From contig VWPU01010305.1 of assembly GCA_013398955.1 (NCBI GenBank), forward strand, positions 186,001-250,000: a DNA stretch of 64,000 nt. The letters run 5' to 3'. The position numbers and the translations under genes are program-made. Numbering within the stretch: the first letter of the stretch is position 1; each line of letters begins with the position of its first letter. This stretch comes from Callaeas wilsoni. Its lineage: Eukaryota; Chordata; Aves; Passeriformes; Callaeidae. The notes under the pieces are model-generated. The model saw only the letters and a list, made by a program, of their open reading frames with translations. It ran no database searches and was not told the DNA's origin. Positions 51,001 through 62,900 of this stretch are shown one piece after another.

Positions 51001-52343
51001 ACTCACCAGTGCTTCATTGGTGCTTGAGATGTTTATGGAAGATGTCTGCTGAAGATCTGAGTAATGCTAAAGGTGGAAGTTGATAGGCCTGATTTAAGTC
51101 AACAGTAAGCAGATGGTTCTAGTTGGAGTGAAATATCAGGTGAATGTGGGTCTTGGTTGTCTCAGTCACTGCAGCAGTACTTGATATCAACGTGTCAGTC
51201 ACTGTTTCCCTGTACAACTTAATTTTCTAAAGAAGAAGGAAGTTTGATGGACTTACAAAATTGCAGGCCTGATGGTAAGTGCAAATAAAAAGAATAATTT
51301 CTAAATCTTTGGGTGGACCTAACTACCAATTAATGTGGGACCAAAGCCTGCCTTTTTGCCTGTTGTTATCAGTGGATAGAAAACTGCTCATAAAAAGAGA
51401 GGTTAGGTTGTAACCCTTTGAAAATTTGTCTCTGATCTCTTTAGTTAATATCTTTAACCTCAAATTGCAACTACACTTTTTGTTATTTAATTTTTTATGA
51501 CTTTTCTTTTTTTAAATCCTTATTATGTTTAGGAGGATAATATCCAGTAGATTGGGTAAAACTCAAGCAACTTGACAGTAATTAAAATGCAGATTTAGTT
51601 CTTCTGGAGTGTAATAGCTTTGAAGCATACGAAGGTCTGCTGAGGGAATCTGTTTTATTTGTGTATCTTAATATAACATAATGACTGCTTTCGAGCCATT
51701 ATAGTCCATCATGTTAGAGACTCCATATGCTGGATATCCTTGTCAATGGTATCTCCTCTGAGAAAATGTACCCTAGTGATGTGGTAGTGTGTGTATATGT
51801 ATATTTTACTTCTGTATCCAAAGGTCACCTCACTTTTTAAATAGAAGTCGTCTCTTTTATGGAACTTTGAACTTGGTTTGATTGTTGGTTTAATTTTCAC
51901 TAAAAAGTCAAGCTTTGTGGAAGCAAAGCTTTTCAATTATTTGAGAAATAAATGGAAGTCAGCTAGGGCGTAGGTAGAGGTGAGGTATGAGCTTCTCGTA
52001 GGCCTCAGTCTTACATGAATAACGTCTTCCCCATGACCATAGAATGAGGAAGCTGCCCCCAGCCCCAGGAGCTGCTTTATGCTGTTCTCTTGAAGACCCT
52101 CCCTGATGTGAATGCCAGCCCCAGGCTGCGCATGGGCAGCTGCAATATTGAGCATAAATCGGCAGTTATAGGCTTAAACATAATACAAGAAGAACATTGC
52201 ACCTGATTGTCTTTAAGATCATTCCCAGCTCCACATCAACACAAGCTAGTGATGCCACAATCCTTGGTGAAGGAAGAACTGACAGAGTGACTTTTCCTAG
52301 ACACCGACATATCAGAAATAATCAAGCTAAAGAGCACGTACTG

Positions 52344-52362
52344 AGACACTGAGGCAGTGTCT
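52344..52362. repeat. 8-bp perfect hairpin, 3-nt loop
   Basis: AGACACTG (52344-52351) and CAGTGTCT (52355-52362) are exact complements around AGG. Short enough to be coincidental. Confidence 0.5.
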
Positions 52363-53545
52363 GGACTGTAAGCAGGAAAGTTTTGCTCTGCTTCCCCATC
52401 TGTCAGGACTGGCAGACAAGACGAACGCTCCCCCTTTCTGCCCCACTTGCCTGTTACGTTCCCATTGGAAACACTGAGTGAGAAAAGTAGGGTTTATCTC
52501 ATGTGAGTGTGGAGTTAGGACATCACCCAAGCTTGGGTCACATCCCAGGTCCCCGCAGTGTGACATCCTAAATGTCTAAAATGTACAGAGAGTATCTTCT
52601 TTTGGTGAAGGAAATAGGTGGCAGAGTGGAGTGTTCCTGGCCTGGGAATCCCCCTACCGAATTCAGTTCTGAGTTGCAGTGTCTTGGAAATAGTCTGGGG
52701 TTATGATTAAAATGCTGACAGATGCTTTAACTTCAGCTGTGGGACTGCTGTAATGCACAGACCTGTAAATTAGAGATATAAAGTATGTGTAAGTAGAACC
52801 AATATGTGTCTAGATATTCTATTGCTTTTAAAGCCCTTTCTGTCCTGTTAATTTTGCTTTACAGTGTGACAGTGATGAATTGATGTCTACCATTTCCAAC
52901 TGCCAGGTAGACTGTGTACACATTTATTAAGATTAATTAAAAAGTAACAAATTGTAAAGTAATAACATTAACAACTACTGGAAAAAGTGTAGACATTTTG
53001 ACAGTCTTTTTGAATTTCATTAAAAGATGGTAGTGACAAAAACCCAAGAGACTATTTCTACTTTACTAAAGAAATAGGTCACAGATTCAATTACAGTCAC
53101 TGAAGCATGGACTCAATCTATCATGGCAAATTAAGTACATTTTAGCAACCTACTTTCCTTTAAAAATTTTATAGACACTTTCTCTGGAAGAAGAAAGACT
53201 ATAGAAAAAGAAATTGCAAACTGAAGGCTTTTTTTTTCCTCTATTGCTACTGAGTGCTTGGCTTATTTACCATAGGTGTAAGACATAGAAAAAATCATTA
53301 TGGAACATCAAGATATGTAATCATCATTTCTCTTCCCATTTTTCGCCTTTAATTAATGATATATCATTTGTTCTTTGACTAGAAAGCATGTCTCAGATTG
53401 AATCCACAGTGCACCAGTTAGAGGCTTTGTTCTCTCATTGAAATTGAAGGACCCATTTACTTAGAAAAATTCACTGAACAACCTTTATGCAATTTTGGCA
53501 CAGATCCGTAGCGTTGGGCTGAAAATGTGTTGTAGTCCCAGTTCC

Positions 53546-53561
53546 AAATAAATAAATAAAT
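53546..53561. repeat. (AAAT)4 microsatellite
   Basis: Four uninterrupted AAAT units. Confidence 0.9.
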
Positions 53562-55360
53562 GAAGACACATACAGCCTGTGGATATGGTTTAGCTGAGTG
53601 CAAATATTGGAATGATGAAGCACTCTTTTGCCCATAGCAGAATTGATTTCATGTTGACAACTGGAATTTATAAAGATCCTCTTTCAACAGAGTAGCAGTG
53701 GCCATATTTGCTGCATTACTACAGCTGCAACAAACCAGCAGCAGACATAAGAACTGGTAAGAGAGATGCAGTCTCTTTCCTCCTTAAACATAACCCCAGA
53801 TTTACTGTGGCACCTCTGGGAGATTTGTGTACTTTCATATATTAGGGTATTCAGTGGGCCTTTTGATTGTAGAAGCATATTAGGGTTTCTAATTTACTTT
53901 TAGTGTTTTTTTAATCTGTAACATTTGATGATGCAAAGAAATCTGTCTGTCATACAAATGAAACCAAGTGATGCTGATTAAAAGTAACACACTTTCCAAG
54001 GCAATTCTGATTAAGTATGTGATCTTCTCAAAGTACATGGGGGATAAAATACTTTCCATTTCCAGATACACCTCTCTCCAACAATGCTTTTTACTTACTG
54101 CTCAACAGTTTTTGCTGGTTCAATATTCAGTGCCAGGTTCACCATCACACTATCTCACTGTAATGCCAGAAAAGCAAACAGCAAGAAAGGATAGCACAAA
54201 GATAGACCTGTGAATAAAGCTTTTGTTAAACTGATTTGCACCCGAGTAGAGAGCATTAAGTGTCTCATATCCCTTAACATTTAGGGTCTGACCACAATCA
54301 TAAGCTCAGGAAGTGTACTTCCAATGACAACCATAATTCCATCAGCACAAGCTGTGGAAGGCTGAAAAACACCCACTGCTCCATTAGTCATCAAATTCTG
54401 CTGTATTGCAGGTACCTCAGCAATCATGGGAATATTAGATGACAAAAAGCAGACCTGCTTTACTCTGTCAACCTTAATATACTTATTTTCTTGTCAAAAT
54501 TATGCTCCCCTTTCAAACGATTCCACTTGATTTCTATATTTAGAATACAATATTTAAGTAACTCCTATCCTGGGTTTTCAAGTATGCTTGCTACAATCCA
54601 TTATTCAGAGAGAAGTGGTTGTGGTGCCAGCTAACGTAATGAAAAATGCTTTGCAGAAGATCTAAACCTAAACAAAATTATCAATATTCTTTTGGTAATG
54701 TTCTAGACTTGGTACTCACCCCCATTTTCCATGAAATTTAATTTATTTTTTATGTAATGAGCATAATATTTGAATTTTAGTAGTATTACAAGAAAATCCT
54801 ATTGGGCATGATTAATGATATTTAATAAAGTTGAACACATAAATCTTTGAAAACAGAGCAAAATAATAAAATGGCAAAATGTTAGGAAATGTGAAAAACA
54901 AGTTAGATATGAGAACTGCACCTCAGCAAGAGTCAGGAAGGAAGGAATACTGTTCAAGAAGAGATTGCAAAAGAATTGTTGACTCAATTTGGGTGCAACA
55001 TGCCTGTCCCCTTTGAATTGGAGAATGGGAGTGGAGGTATGTCTCTGATAGTGACGAGGACACATTAGGGACTGGAGCTTAGTCATTGTACAGGCGAGAA
55101 GTAGAAAATGGGAGCAGAAAGACCATATGAGAAAATTAGTTCGTTTACATACCAGAGAGTTGTGCATGAATGAATACTAAAACAGTAGTTTTGAAATTCT
55201 TGGACCCAAAGAGTTATTTATGCATTAAACCTATTCCAAAAGGGACCAAAATGTTTAACATTTTTCTAAAAAAATGGGTTTTTTACTACAAAGGGAAAAG
55301 TTTTAAAGATCTTTATGGGCTTTGCATGCAGTTGTCTTCCTGTTTAAATGATTGAACATG

Positions 55361-55443
55361 AATCACAGAATGTTTTGAGTTGAAAGGGACCCACAAGGGT
55401 CATCCAATCCAACTTTTAAGTGAACCATATAGGGATCAAGAAT
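55361..55443 (-). mobile_element. tRNA-CR1 hybrid SINE (TguSINE1-like), 5'-truncated
   Basis: On the plus strand the CR1-type tail (AATCACAGAATG, TTGAAAGGGACCCACAAGGG, CATCCAATCCAAC) is followed by TTTTAAGTGAACCATATAGG and GATCAAGA. The reverse complement of this last part, TTGATCCCTATATGGTTCAC, corresponds to the T-arm and acceptor end of a tRNA-Ile joined to a CR1 3' tail. That is the architecture of TguSINE1 described from zebra finch. Only the 3' end of the tRNA-derived head remains; the D-arm, the anticodon region and the pol III A box are missing. The copy is visibly diverged, so it is old and inactive. It would have depended on CR1 enzymes for its movement. The call rests on remembered family structure. 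Confidence 0.8.
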
Positions 55444-58400
55444 TAAGTTTTATTTAAAATATATCACAAATAAGTAAATGTTTATAAAAGTATTTTACTC
55501 TAATCACTAGTGTTTGTTAATTAAATAGATATTTCTTATCAAGATGTAGAATTCCCTCTAGCTTTAATACACTGTGGGCATTTCTGTGGCAGAGTGTTAG
55601 CAACTGTAAATTGCAAAAAGACATGAGCAGGATTGTTTCTGCTCACTGTTATACCAGCAGATTGAGGGCAGAAGTGAGTCTAGTAAAGCTCAAAACCATT
55701 TTATGAGGATCAGGTGGCTGACAGATAACCAGGCAGGATGTTCCAGGCAGGCGGTTTCTGACATATTCCTGCTGGATGTGCAGGACACAATGGAGGGCAG
55801 CAGAGCTGACTGAGCTCTCTTCTTCACTCTTGCTGGGGCTCTGGAGGTGTTTCTGTGACGTGAAGAACGACTTGTGTGATTGGAAGGCTTTCCTTTTATC
55901 AGTAGTGTGTGTAGGGATGTCAATATGAGTAAGATGGCAGCAGTATTGTCTGAATGTCAATGCTACTGAGAAGTGATTTTGAAATCTAAACCCAGGTATG
56001 CTTAAAGATAATGTCAAGTGAGGGAATCAACTGAAGACAGAGAAAGTATGATATTTACCCCTTATGTCCTTGTCTGTCCATTGCTGTCAGAACTTCCAAC
56101 TGATGTCATGGCTGAAATCTGCTCCTGCGTGTAGAGTTACTGTAACAGGATGGAGCTTTTGCTGCTTGATCTCCCTGGAGAGCTGATATTTGCTTTTGCA
56201 CCATATGCAAGAGATTATGAGATGCTCTGCAGCGAATACACTTGGGAAGGAGTCTCTGTGAGCAGAGCTACAGGTGTTCTGGGACATATACTGGCTTTTA
56301 ATTATTAGAATTCTTTAACTTTGCTTTCCAAAGACCTAAATGACTGCACCTGCCTGCCTGTTAAAATCATTTCTCTCTTTGTGCACTTCTGCAGGTGTTA
56401 TCAGAGCACTTCAGCTTAAACTTGGAACTGATGGGAGGCTATGGATGTTGGGATGGAGCACACTGAGCTCTGACTTCAGAATTAGAGCTGATTTGAGGAT
56501 TTTTCAATCACATTGTTGCTGAGAAATTTAGATTTTCAAAATCTGGCTCTTTCAGTAGCCAATCTGGAAAGCTAGAAAGGAATCGGCTTTATCAAGAGTG
56601 CCAGTAAAATTTGTAGTCTATCTACTTTCAATTATTGCTGAAAGGTAACTAGGACTGGGATATAAGAGATTGTGATTCTTTTGTTTTAAGTGGAGAAAAG
56701 TGAATAGATTTATTCATAGATTATGCAGAACACCTCTAAAAATAGTCTTTCTTCTAAACTGTCTTCTCTTGCTGTTTTGCATCTCATTTAAATAAGCACC
56801 TTTCACTGGAATACAGAAACATCCAAATGTGCTGCTTTAAGTTTTCCTGTTCTTATATGTTAAGCTTTGTTAGTTTTAACACATAATTGTAAAGAATATG
56901 TAAGGTTTAGAAAAACAGCTTGACAAAACCATAGCTCTAGTCTTGACTGATGACAAATGAGACCTACATTTTTAGTCATAGTTAATAGCCTTGAGACTAT
57001 TTACCTTCTTGTACTGTGCCTGAATCATAAGAACTGAAAGAGGTCTGTCTTTGTCACCATGCACCAGTTGGCATTCAAACTTATTTTATACAAAAGTCCT
57101 TTACTGCCACCTCTGAGGAATTACTGAAATAGTAGAAAAGAGGGAGAAAAGCTGTGACCCTGAGAAAACTACCAGTAAGAGCTGGAACCCATGACAACAA
57201 AAATGGTTTTGTAGTGTCTAATAAAGCAAAGCAATCTATGGGTGCAGCTTTTTATTCTAACACCTCCATCTGGGTTGCAGTTTCATATTGGTGCACTGGG
57301 TTAAACTGCTAACATCTAAAGTGAGAGGCTCACTGAAGTTGAAACTTGTATCATGAGTACGTTGTTGTTCTACATTCCCAATTGGAGCAACTGAAGGAGA
57401 GAAACACGTGAAATCATTAGGAAAACATCCTAAAGTCACTTATGTGTAACAGTGATTGGTGCACTGAGAGGCCTGACTGAGATGTAAGTAACGTGCAAGT
57501 GCTATTCAATGATCGGGGAAAATCCACTTTCTTTGTTTTAAACCACGTTTGGAAAGGTACATGGAATAATGGGAAAGAGGGGGAACCTCCCTAAATAGTC
57601 AAGGTTCACTTTAATCCCAGCCTGGTTGTAGTGATAGAATTCCTTTCTGAATGACTCCTCATCTGGAGCACGCTCCTAGAGTGTTGGAAGTAATGCCCAT
57701 CATTCGGTGTGGTTTCATGGCTGTTGCAGCAGGGATTTTAGGGCAGTCTGCACAAAGCATCCTGCCTTGGGCTTAGGGTGAAAGAGGAGCTCCTGAAAGA
57801 GGGATACGGGGCCTGCTGTATATTGCAGCCTTGTTTTTGAACTGTTACCTATCTAGCATTTGGAACACTTTCGCAGAAATTGGAACAGTGCCCTTCCCTA
57901 AAAGTCATAAGAATTTTCTTCATTCTTGTTTCCTGCTCTGTATATTATTCAGGATTTTAGCAGTGGGTGAGCAAATTCTGGTTAGCGAATTTCAGTAATG
58001 ATTGCTTCTCTACATGAAACCCTAGTGCACTGAGAGATGCAAGCATTTGGCTCATCCCAGGGAACAGAAGATTCCTAAGCCCTTGTACAAGTGCATAACC
58101 AGAGCTGCTACTAGGATTGGGAATAAATACCTTTCACTCTACTTGAGTGAACCAGAGGCTCTTCCAAATCTGATTCTTTTCAGTTCCTGATTTGTTTTTA
58201 ATGCTAGGCTTGGGAAATGTTATTCCAAAGAGAAAACAAGGTTTAATGGATTACAAAGAAATTTTTCTTTTTTTTTTTTTTTTTAATGAGTCAATATTGT
58301 AAGTAAATAACACATACATATTCTTAATCAATGAGCCCATAAATAAGGTTTTCACGTCACAGTGGAATAATTGAGTCATTACTTGCTTCTGGAAGTCTGA

Positions 58401-58850
58401 GAATGAATTAGGTTCCAATAACATCAGTTTGCTGTCTCAGCTAAGTTAGCACTCTGAGCCATAAATAACTACATGGTTTAGCATAAATTTATTTATTTTA
58501 CAATTTATAAAGTGCACTCATCACTAAGGTTCTTGGCATGTATATAAAGATAACAAAAAAATAAGAACATATTGACTAGTTTCAACTGAGTGAACTCCTT
58601 CAACATGTCCTCAATAAAGGTATATAAATCATCACCAACCTCTCCAAGCAGAGGCATCAATAAACATATAAGCCTTGGACATCGCCCTGAAAGTCAATGA
58701 ACTAGGGAGTCTATCAGATCGCCAGGGAGCATTTTCCAGAGTTAAAAATTCTCTAGCAAATACTCTCTGAGTCAGCCTCAGAATTTAAGCCCATCAGGTG
58801 ATTATTTAAATCAGCCATTAGCGTTATTCTGGTGTACTCGGTGACTGTGC
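55444..58850. other. unique non-coding DNA
   Basis: No supported gene. Overlapping minus-strand frames at 55649-56017 and 55690-55923 show no domain. A T17 run lies at 58268-58284. The stretch 58285-58560 is non-repetitive, with two TGAGTCA (AP-1-like) motifs, and is raised as a candidate regulatory element. Confidence 0.5.
58268..58284. repeat. T17 homopolymer
   Basis: Seventeen consecutive T residues, preceded by TTTTTC. The minus strand would read as a poly(A) tract, but no retrocopied gene body or SINE was recognised next to it. Confidence 0.85.
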
Positions 58851-58859
58851 TGGTGCTCA

Positions 58860-58950
58860 TGGAGACGGGCTCGCTGCAGCACACGCTGGACCCGAGGCTG
58901 CAGAGCTGTGCAGCCCAACCCACGCCGCGCCCACGAACGCAGGGAAGGCT
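58860..58950. other. very small CpG-dense patch
   Basis: Nine CpGs fall within about 90 bp (GGAGACGGGCTCGCTG, ACACGCTGGACCCGAGG, CACGCCGCGCCCACGAACG). This is far above the depleted background of the window, but too short for a standard CpG island. Two minus-strand frames cross it without recognisable product. Confidence 0.55.
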
Positions 58951-59330
58951 TGGCAGAAAGTGCTGTGTGGGAGCACGCACTCCACACTGCCTGGTGCTCT
59001 GAACTTGAGGAAAGTTCTAGAAGAAATAAAGACAGCATCTTGTCTGGGGTTTGGCTGGAAGAGTGAAGGGAAGAGCTAGTGGAGCCTACCTCCAAAAGAC
59101 TGCGGAAACTTTCGTGGTTGAGTGTGTGTGCACGGTTCCTTCCTGAGTGCAAGTAGAGCTGAGCCAAATTCTGGGTGATATGCAGTAACTGAAGTTTGGA
59201 AGTGTCTTGAGAGTTTATATAACAATTTCTCACTCAGCCTTCCTCTGAAAGGAAAACTTGGAGCTGATTTTTCACTGAAAGGGTTTCTAATGTTGGGAAG
59301 GAGGTTCTTGGCGGGTGAAGACTTCCCTTA
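58951..59330. other. unique non-coding DNA
   Basis: No gene or repeat recognised between the two GC-rich patches. Confidence 0.5.
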
Positions 59331-59690
59331 CCCCGAGTTCCCAGGCAGAGCTCAGAACAGTGCAGTGAAGGAGTGCTGACAGCTGGCAGGCGCTTACAGC
59401 CCCTTCTCCCTTGACCTGTGCCTGTACACCACTAAATCCTGCAGGCATTGGTATCACCACCTCCTCACCAATTCCATCCTCAGATGATCTGGGATGTAGT
59501 TTCTTTGAGCCTTTCACCCCCATCCATCCCACTGTACTGTTGTGAAGCTCTAGGATGCGTCTTGAGGGACGCAGTGAGCGCAAGTGTCCCTGCAGAGCAC
59601 AGGCCTGGTGGCCAGCAGGGACCGAGCTGAGCTGCAGCTCCTTCCACTCTGCTCCCGTCCCCTGCTCCACCCTTATCACAGATAAACAGG
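59331..59690. other. GC-rich patch with overlapping frames
   Basis: About 360 bp of raised GC. The longest frame in the window (59287-59817, minus, 176 codons) crosses it, but three other frames on both strands are open over the same bases. The predicted protein has no signal peptide, repeat or domain I recognise. Composition is the simplest explanation. Confidence 0.4.
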
Positions 59691-59903
59691 GGCATCCCAA
59701 CGTGCCCCCAGACAAGTCAGAGCAAGAGATTTTCATTAAATTATTACACACAGTTACTATCCACAAGTGTACGACATGTTTGCAGAAGATCATTTTTCTG
59801 TGACTTTGCAATAACATTCATGTTGCTTTTATTTACTAATCGAAGCTGAGGATAATACTGAGGCATGGCAGGACTGTGAATCATCAGCATAAAAACCCCC
59901 TAG

Positions 59904-59933
59904 GCTAGTGCCATCCAGCCTTGGCACTAGCCC
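59904..59933. repeat. 11-bp perfect GC-rich hairpin, 8-nt loop
   Basis: GGCTAGTGCCA (59904-59914) and TGGCACTAGCC (59923-59933) are exact complements around TCCAGCCT. This is one of the strongest short stems in the window. No T tract follows and no gene lies next to it. Confidence 0.75.
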
Positions 59934-62900
59934 ATCCCTGGCCTCCAGTCGCATGCTCCAAGCCTTAGGCATTCTCTGAGGAGCAAGAGCTGAATGAAGT
60001 TTAAGTTGAGAGAGTGTTACGTTTGCTTCTTAGACTACCTGCTGCCAAGGAAGTGGCTAATCCATCTTAATAACAATTACTTTTATTCACAAAGCATGTG
60101 GAAAATTCACAGCAGCATAAAAATAGTCCATGAGACAGGGAAAAGATGCAGTCTAAATTTGCCAACCTGTTCACCTGTTAGGATTTCACAGATGCTCCTA
60201 AAGGGAAGGAATAATGTGTAATTTGTGACATAACCCAGGAATTTAAAACTCTCCAGAGACCAATTATAGAGATTTGGGCACTTAGACTGCTAGCAGCTTT
60301 CCAAGCTCCACCTGAGATGCTCCTCCTTTCAAAAGTCCTTGTGTACATCTTTAATTATTTTCCATAGAATAATTGACACAGTTTCTGTGCCTCATTCACG
60401 CAATCAATGGCTTCTTCTAATGACAACCTGAATATTATCACTGTATTATGCTTGAGAAATATCTGTAGCACTCTGAAATTACCTTTTCTCTGTTAAAGCT
60501 ACTGATTTGATAACTCTTCAAAGCCCTTTCGTAATACTGTTCCCATACAACATTACAAAAATAGTCCCTGGGTTTCTATTGAGGTCAGTTCTATTTGTGG
60601 TCTGTTTGATGGTGCTTTTTGTAACTTAGTACGTAAAGGTCTTTCTTTGTGTCCAAACTGTGGCAACCAAAATATGGCCAACTGATAACAGGTGATGATA
60701 CAATTCACTTTTCTGACAGGCAGACTTCTGTAAAAGATAGACATAAGTATTGTTTAGGTAACAGCTTGCAACACAGATGACATGCCTGAGTATGCAAACG
60801 GTGTTAACCTCCAAAAAAATTATTCATCATTAAGTAGGAGCCACGATAGCTTAAAGGAGGTAGACAATATAGAGGACAAGTCCTAAAAATCTTAGCTGTC
60901 TCCACAGCTTGGTTTCATCAAATATAAGAGGAAACGTAAATCTTTTTCGGCTTTATTCTGCATTTGAAGGGGTAAGGTTAATAAATGGTTACTTTCATTT
61001 CTACCAAAAATTCTCAAGATAGGTCTACTTGCCTGCTCCCAGGATGATGTTTGTGTGTACGGGAGAGAAACATAATTAGGCTTTGAGTTCTGTACAACAT
61101 AATCCGTGGCAAGTATGAATGACATGAAAGGCAGCAGAAATTGCCTGGGAGGAGGCTGTTTTTGTTTGTTTTGAAAAAAAGAGGTTGAAAAGATTCTTTC
61201 TGCAGCTGATGCAATCTGGCTGTGTTTGCTCTGAGCTAGAGACACTTGTGCATCACAGCAAAGGCAATGGAAGGGCTGGGAAGAGGAGTGAAGGGGTAAA
61301 TTCCACTTGCTGCAATACCTGCTTTTGATCTAAGCTTTAATTGGATGTGATTTAGAAAACTGCTGGCATCATGTGGGATATTAACAGCCTTATTCTCTCT
61401 GCTGCCTCTCCCTGAAGGAGCTGTTATATTTCTGTTTGTTTAAAGACTTCTCTTGCCCCTTCTTATTTCAGTGAAAAAGCATTGAAGGGTAGGAGAAAAA
61501 AACCCAAACATTAAAGACACCTCATTTTCCTTCCAAGTGACCTGGGAACTCCTAGAGGTGTTTAGCACATGCTTGTTTCATGCACAGCTCACACAGCACT
61601 CATCCACACACCCCTGCATGATTACAACATGCTATAAAGTGAGGTCTGTTGTTCCTCCATTTCTTTCCCTTGGTTTACCAAATATTGGGCAGCAAAGGTC
61701 TTAGTTCTTTTTTTCTTGTTAAGTTGCCAGTTAGTCACCCTTGGGCTAGAACGATTTAAATATGTTACCATCCTTTGCAGGTATTAAACCTGGCTATTGC
61801 TCTTGACTGAATTGCATAATGCATCCATGTAAATACAGTCTGTGGTCAGTACTTCCTCACTGTTTGTAACTTTAGGGGTAATACTTCCTTATGGTAGGAA
61901 GTTCAAAGAAAGTTCTTGTATATAGGTTTATATTTTTTAATTCGATCTAATCACTACAGAAATAAATTTAGTTAATAAATAGACGAGTGTTTCTGGCAGC
62001 TCAGATCTTATTACTCCATCTTGTGGAACAAGCTGAAAATGACACAAATGGTGTTATTCCAACATTAGCCATCCTGTGTATGGTACCTAATAACCAAAAT
62101 ACAAAGACTTCATCGATTTTCTGTAGACAATGTTGCTTAATGTCTATTTTAGTTCTGAAAACTCGATTCAAAAAATATTTCTGCATTTCTGTAACTTGAA
62201 CAATGATACCTGTCTGTATTTAAGTTCATACTGAATTGACTTTTTAATAGAAGCTAAACAGGGATATATGGGGTTTTCGTCCCCTTCATTTGAGAAAATA
62301 GTGTGAAATTTGAAATCACAGAAGTTCGGGCTCTTGTATAAAAGAGAAGTCATTAAGTTTTGCTCTGAAGCTCCGAAATTAAAACATATTATGTGGCTGG
62401 TGACATAATATTTCCATTTTCTTTCTGTTGGGGTTTTTGTGGCTTCGATAGACAAGGTCTGAGATATGATCTGTTCTATGGGAAGATATGATTTTGTTTA
62501 ACTTATCTTTCTTTAGTTCCACTGAGATTTTTTTTTCCCAGCAGAGACCTCTGCTGAAAGCAGGAGAGCAGCTCTGCAGGGCTGTGGGCAGAGCCCCTCT
62601 GAGGGCTCAGCTGCCAGTCAGTGATATCACACACTGCTCCATGGATATCACACTCAAGCCACTGCTTACTCTTCCCTTCAAGAAAACAGAGGGAAATAAT
62701 CATAATGTAGTTTAAAATCTTACTTTTTCTAGTGTTTTAAAGGAAGTGGGATGTGATTGATTCTTAGCATGCCAGAGCCCTAATGCCTCTGCTGTAATTG
62801 GTGTGCTAGCGGATCCAGAGGGGGCAGTTCTCTTTTAAAGACAGAATTATGTAATATAATATGTGACACAGTTAAAAGATTCAAAAACCTTTCGGTTTAG

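Larger units (their letters stand above)
48010..55360. other. unique AT-rich non-coding DNA
   Basis: No supported gene in over 7 kb. Simple sequence includes C9 at 49681-49689 and (AAAT)4 at 53546-53561. AGTTTCCTA is repeated with an 11-bp period near 50515-50533. Open frames are up to 122 codons (54799-55167, minus) and lack recognisable motifs. Confidence 0.5.

Noticed and set aside
58268..58284. T17 run as a minus-strand retropseudogene tail
   Set aside because: No processed gene sequence or flanking target duplication could be recognised.
59287..59817. Longest open frame (176 codons, minus strand)
   Set aside because: It crosses a GC-rich patch where frames are open on both strands, has no recognised domain or signal, and no promoter or splice context was seen.
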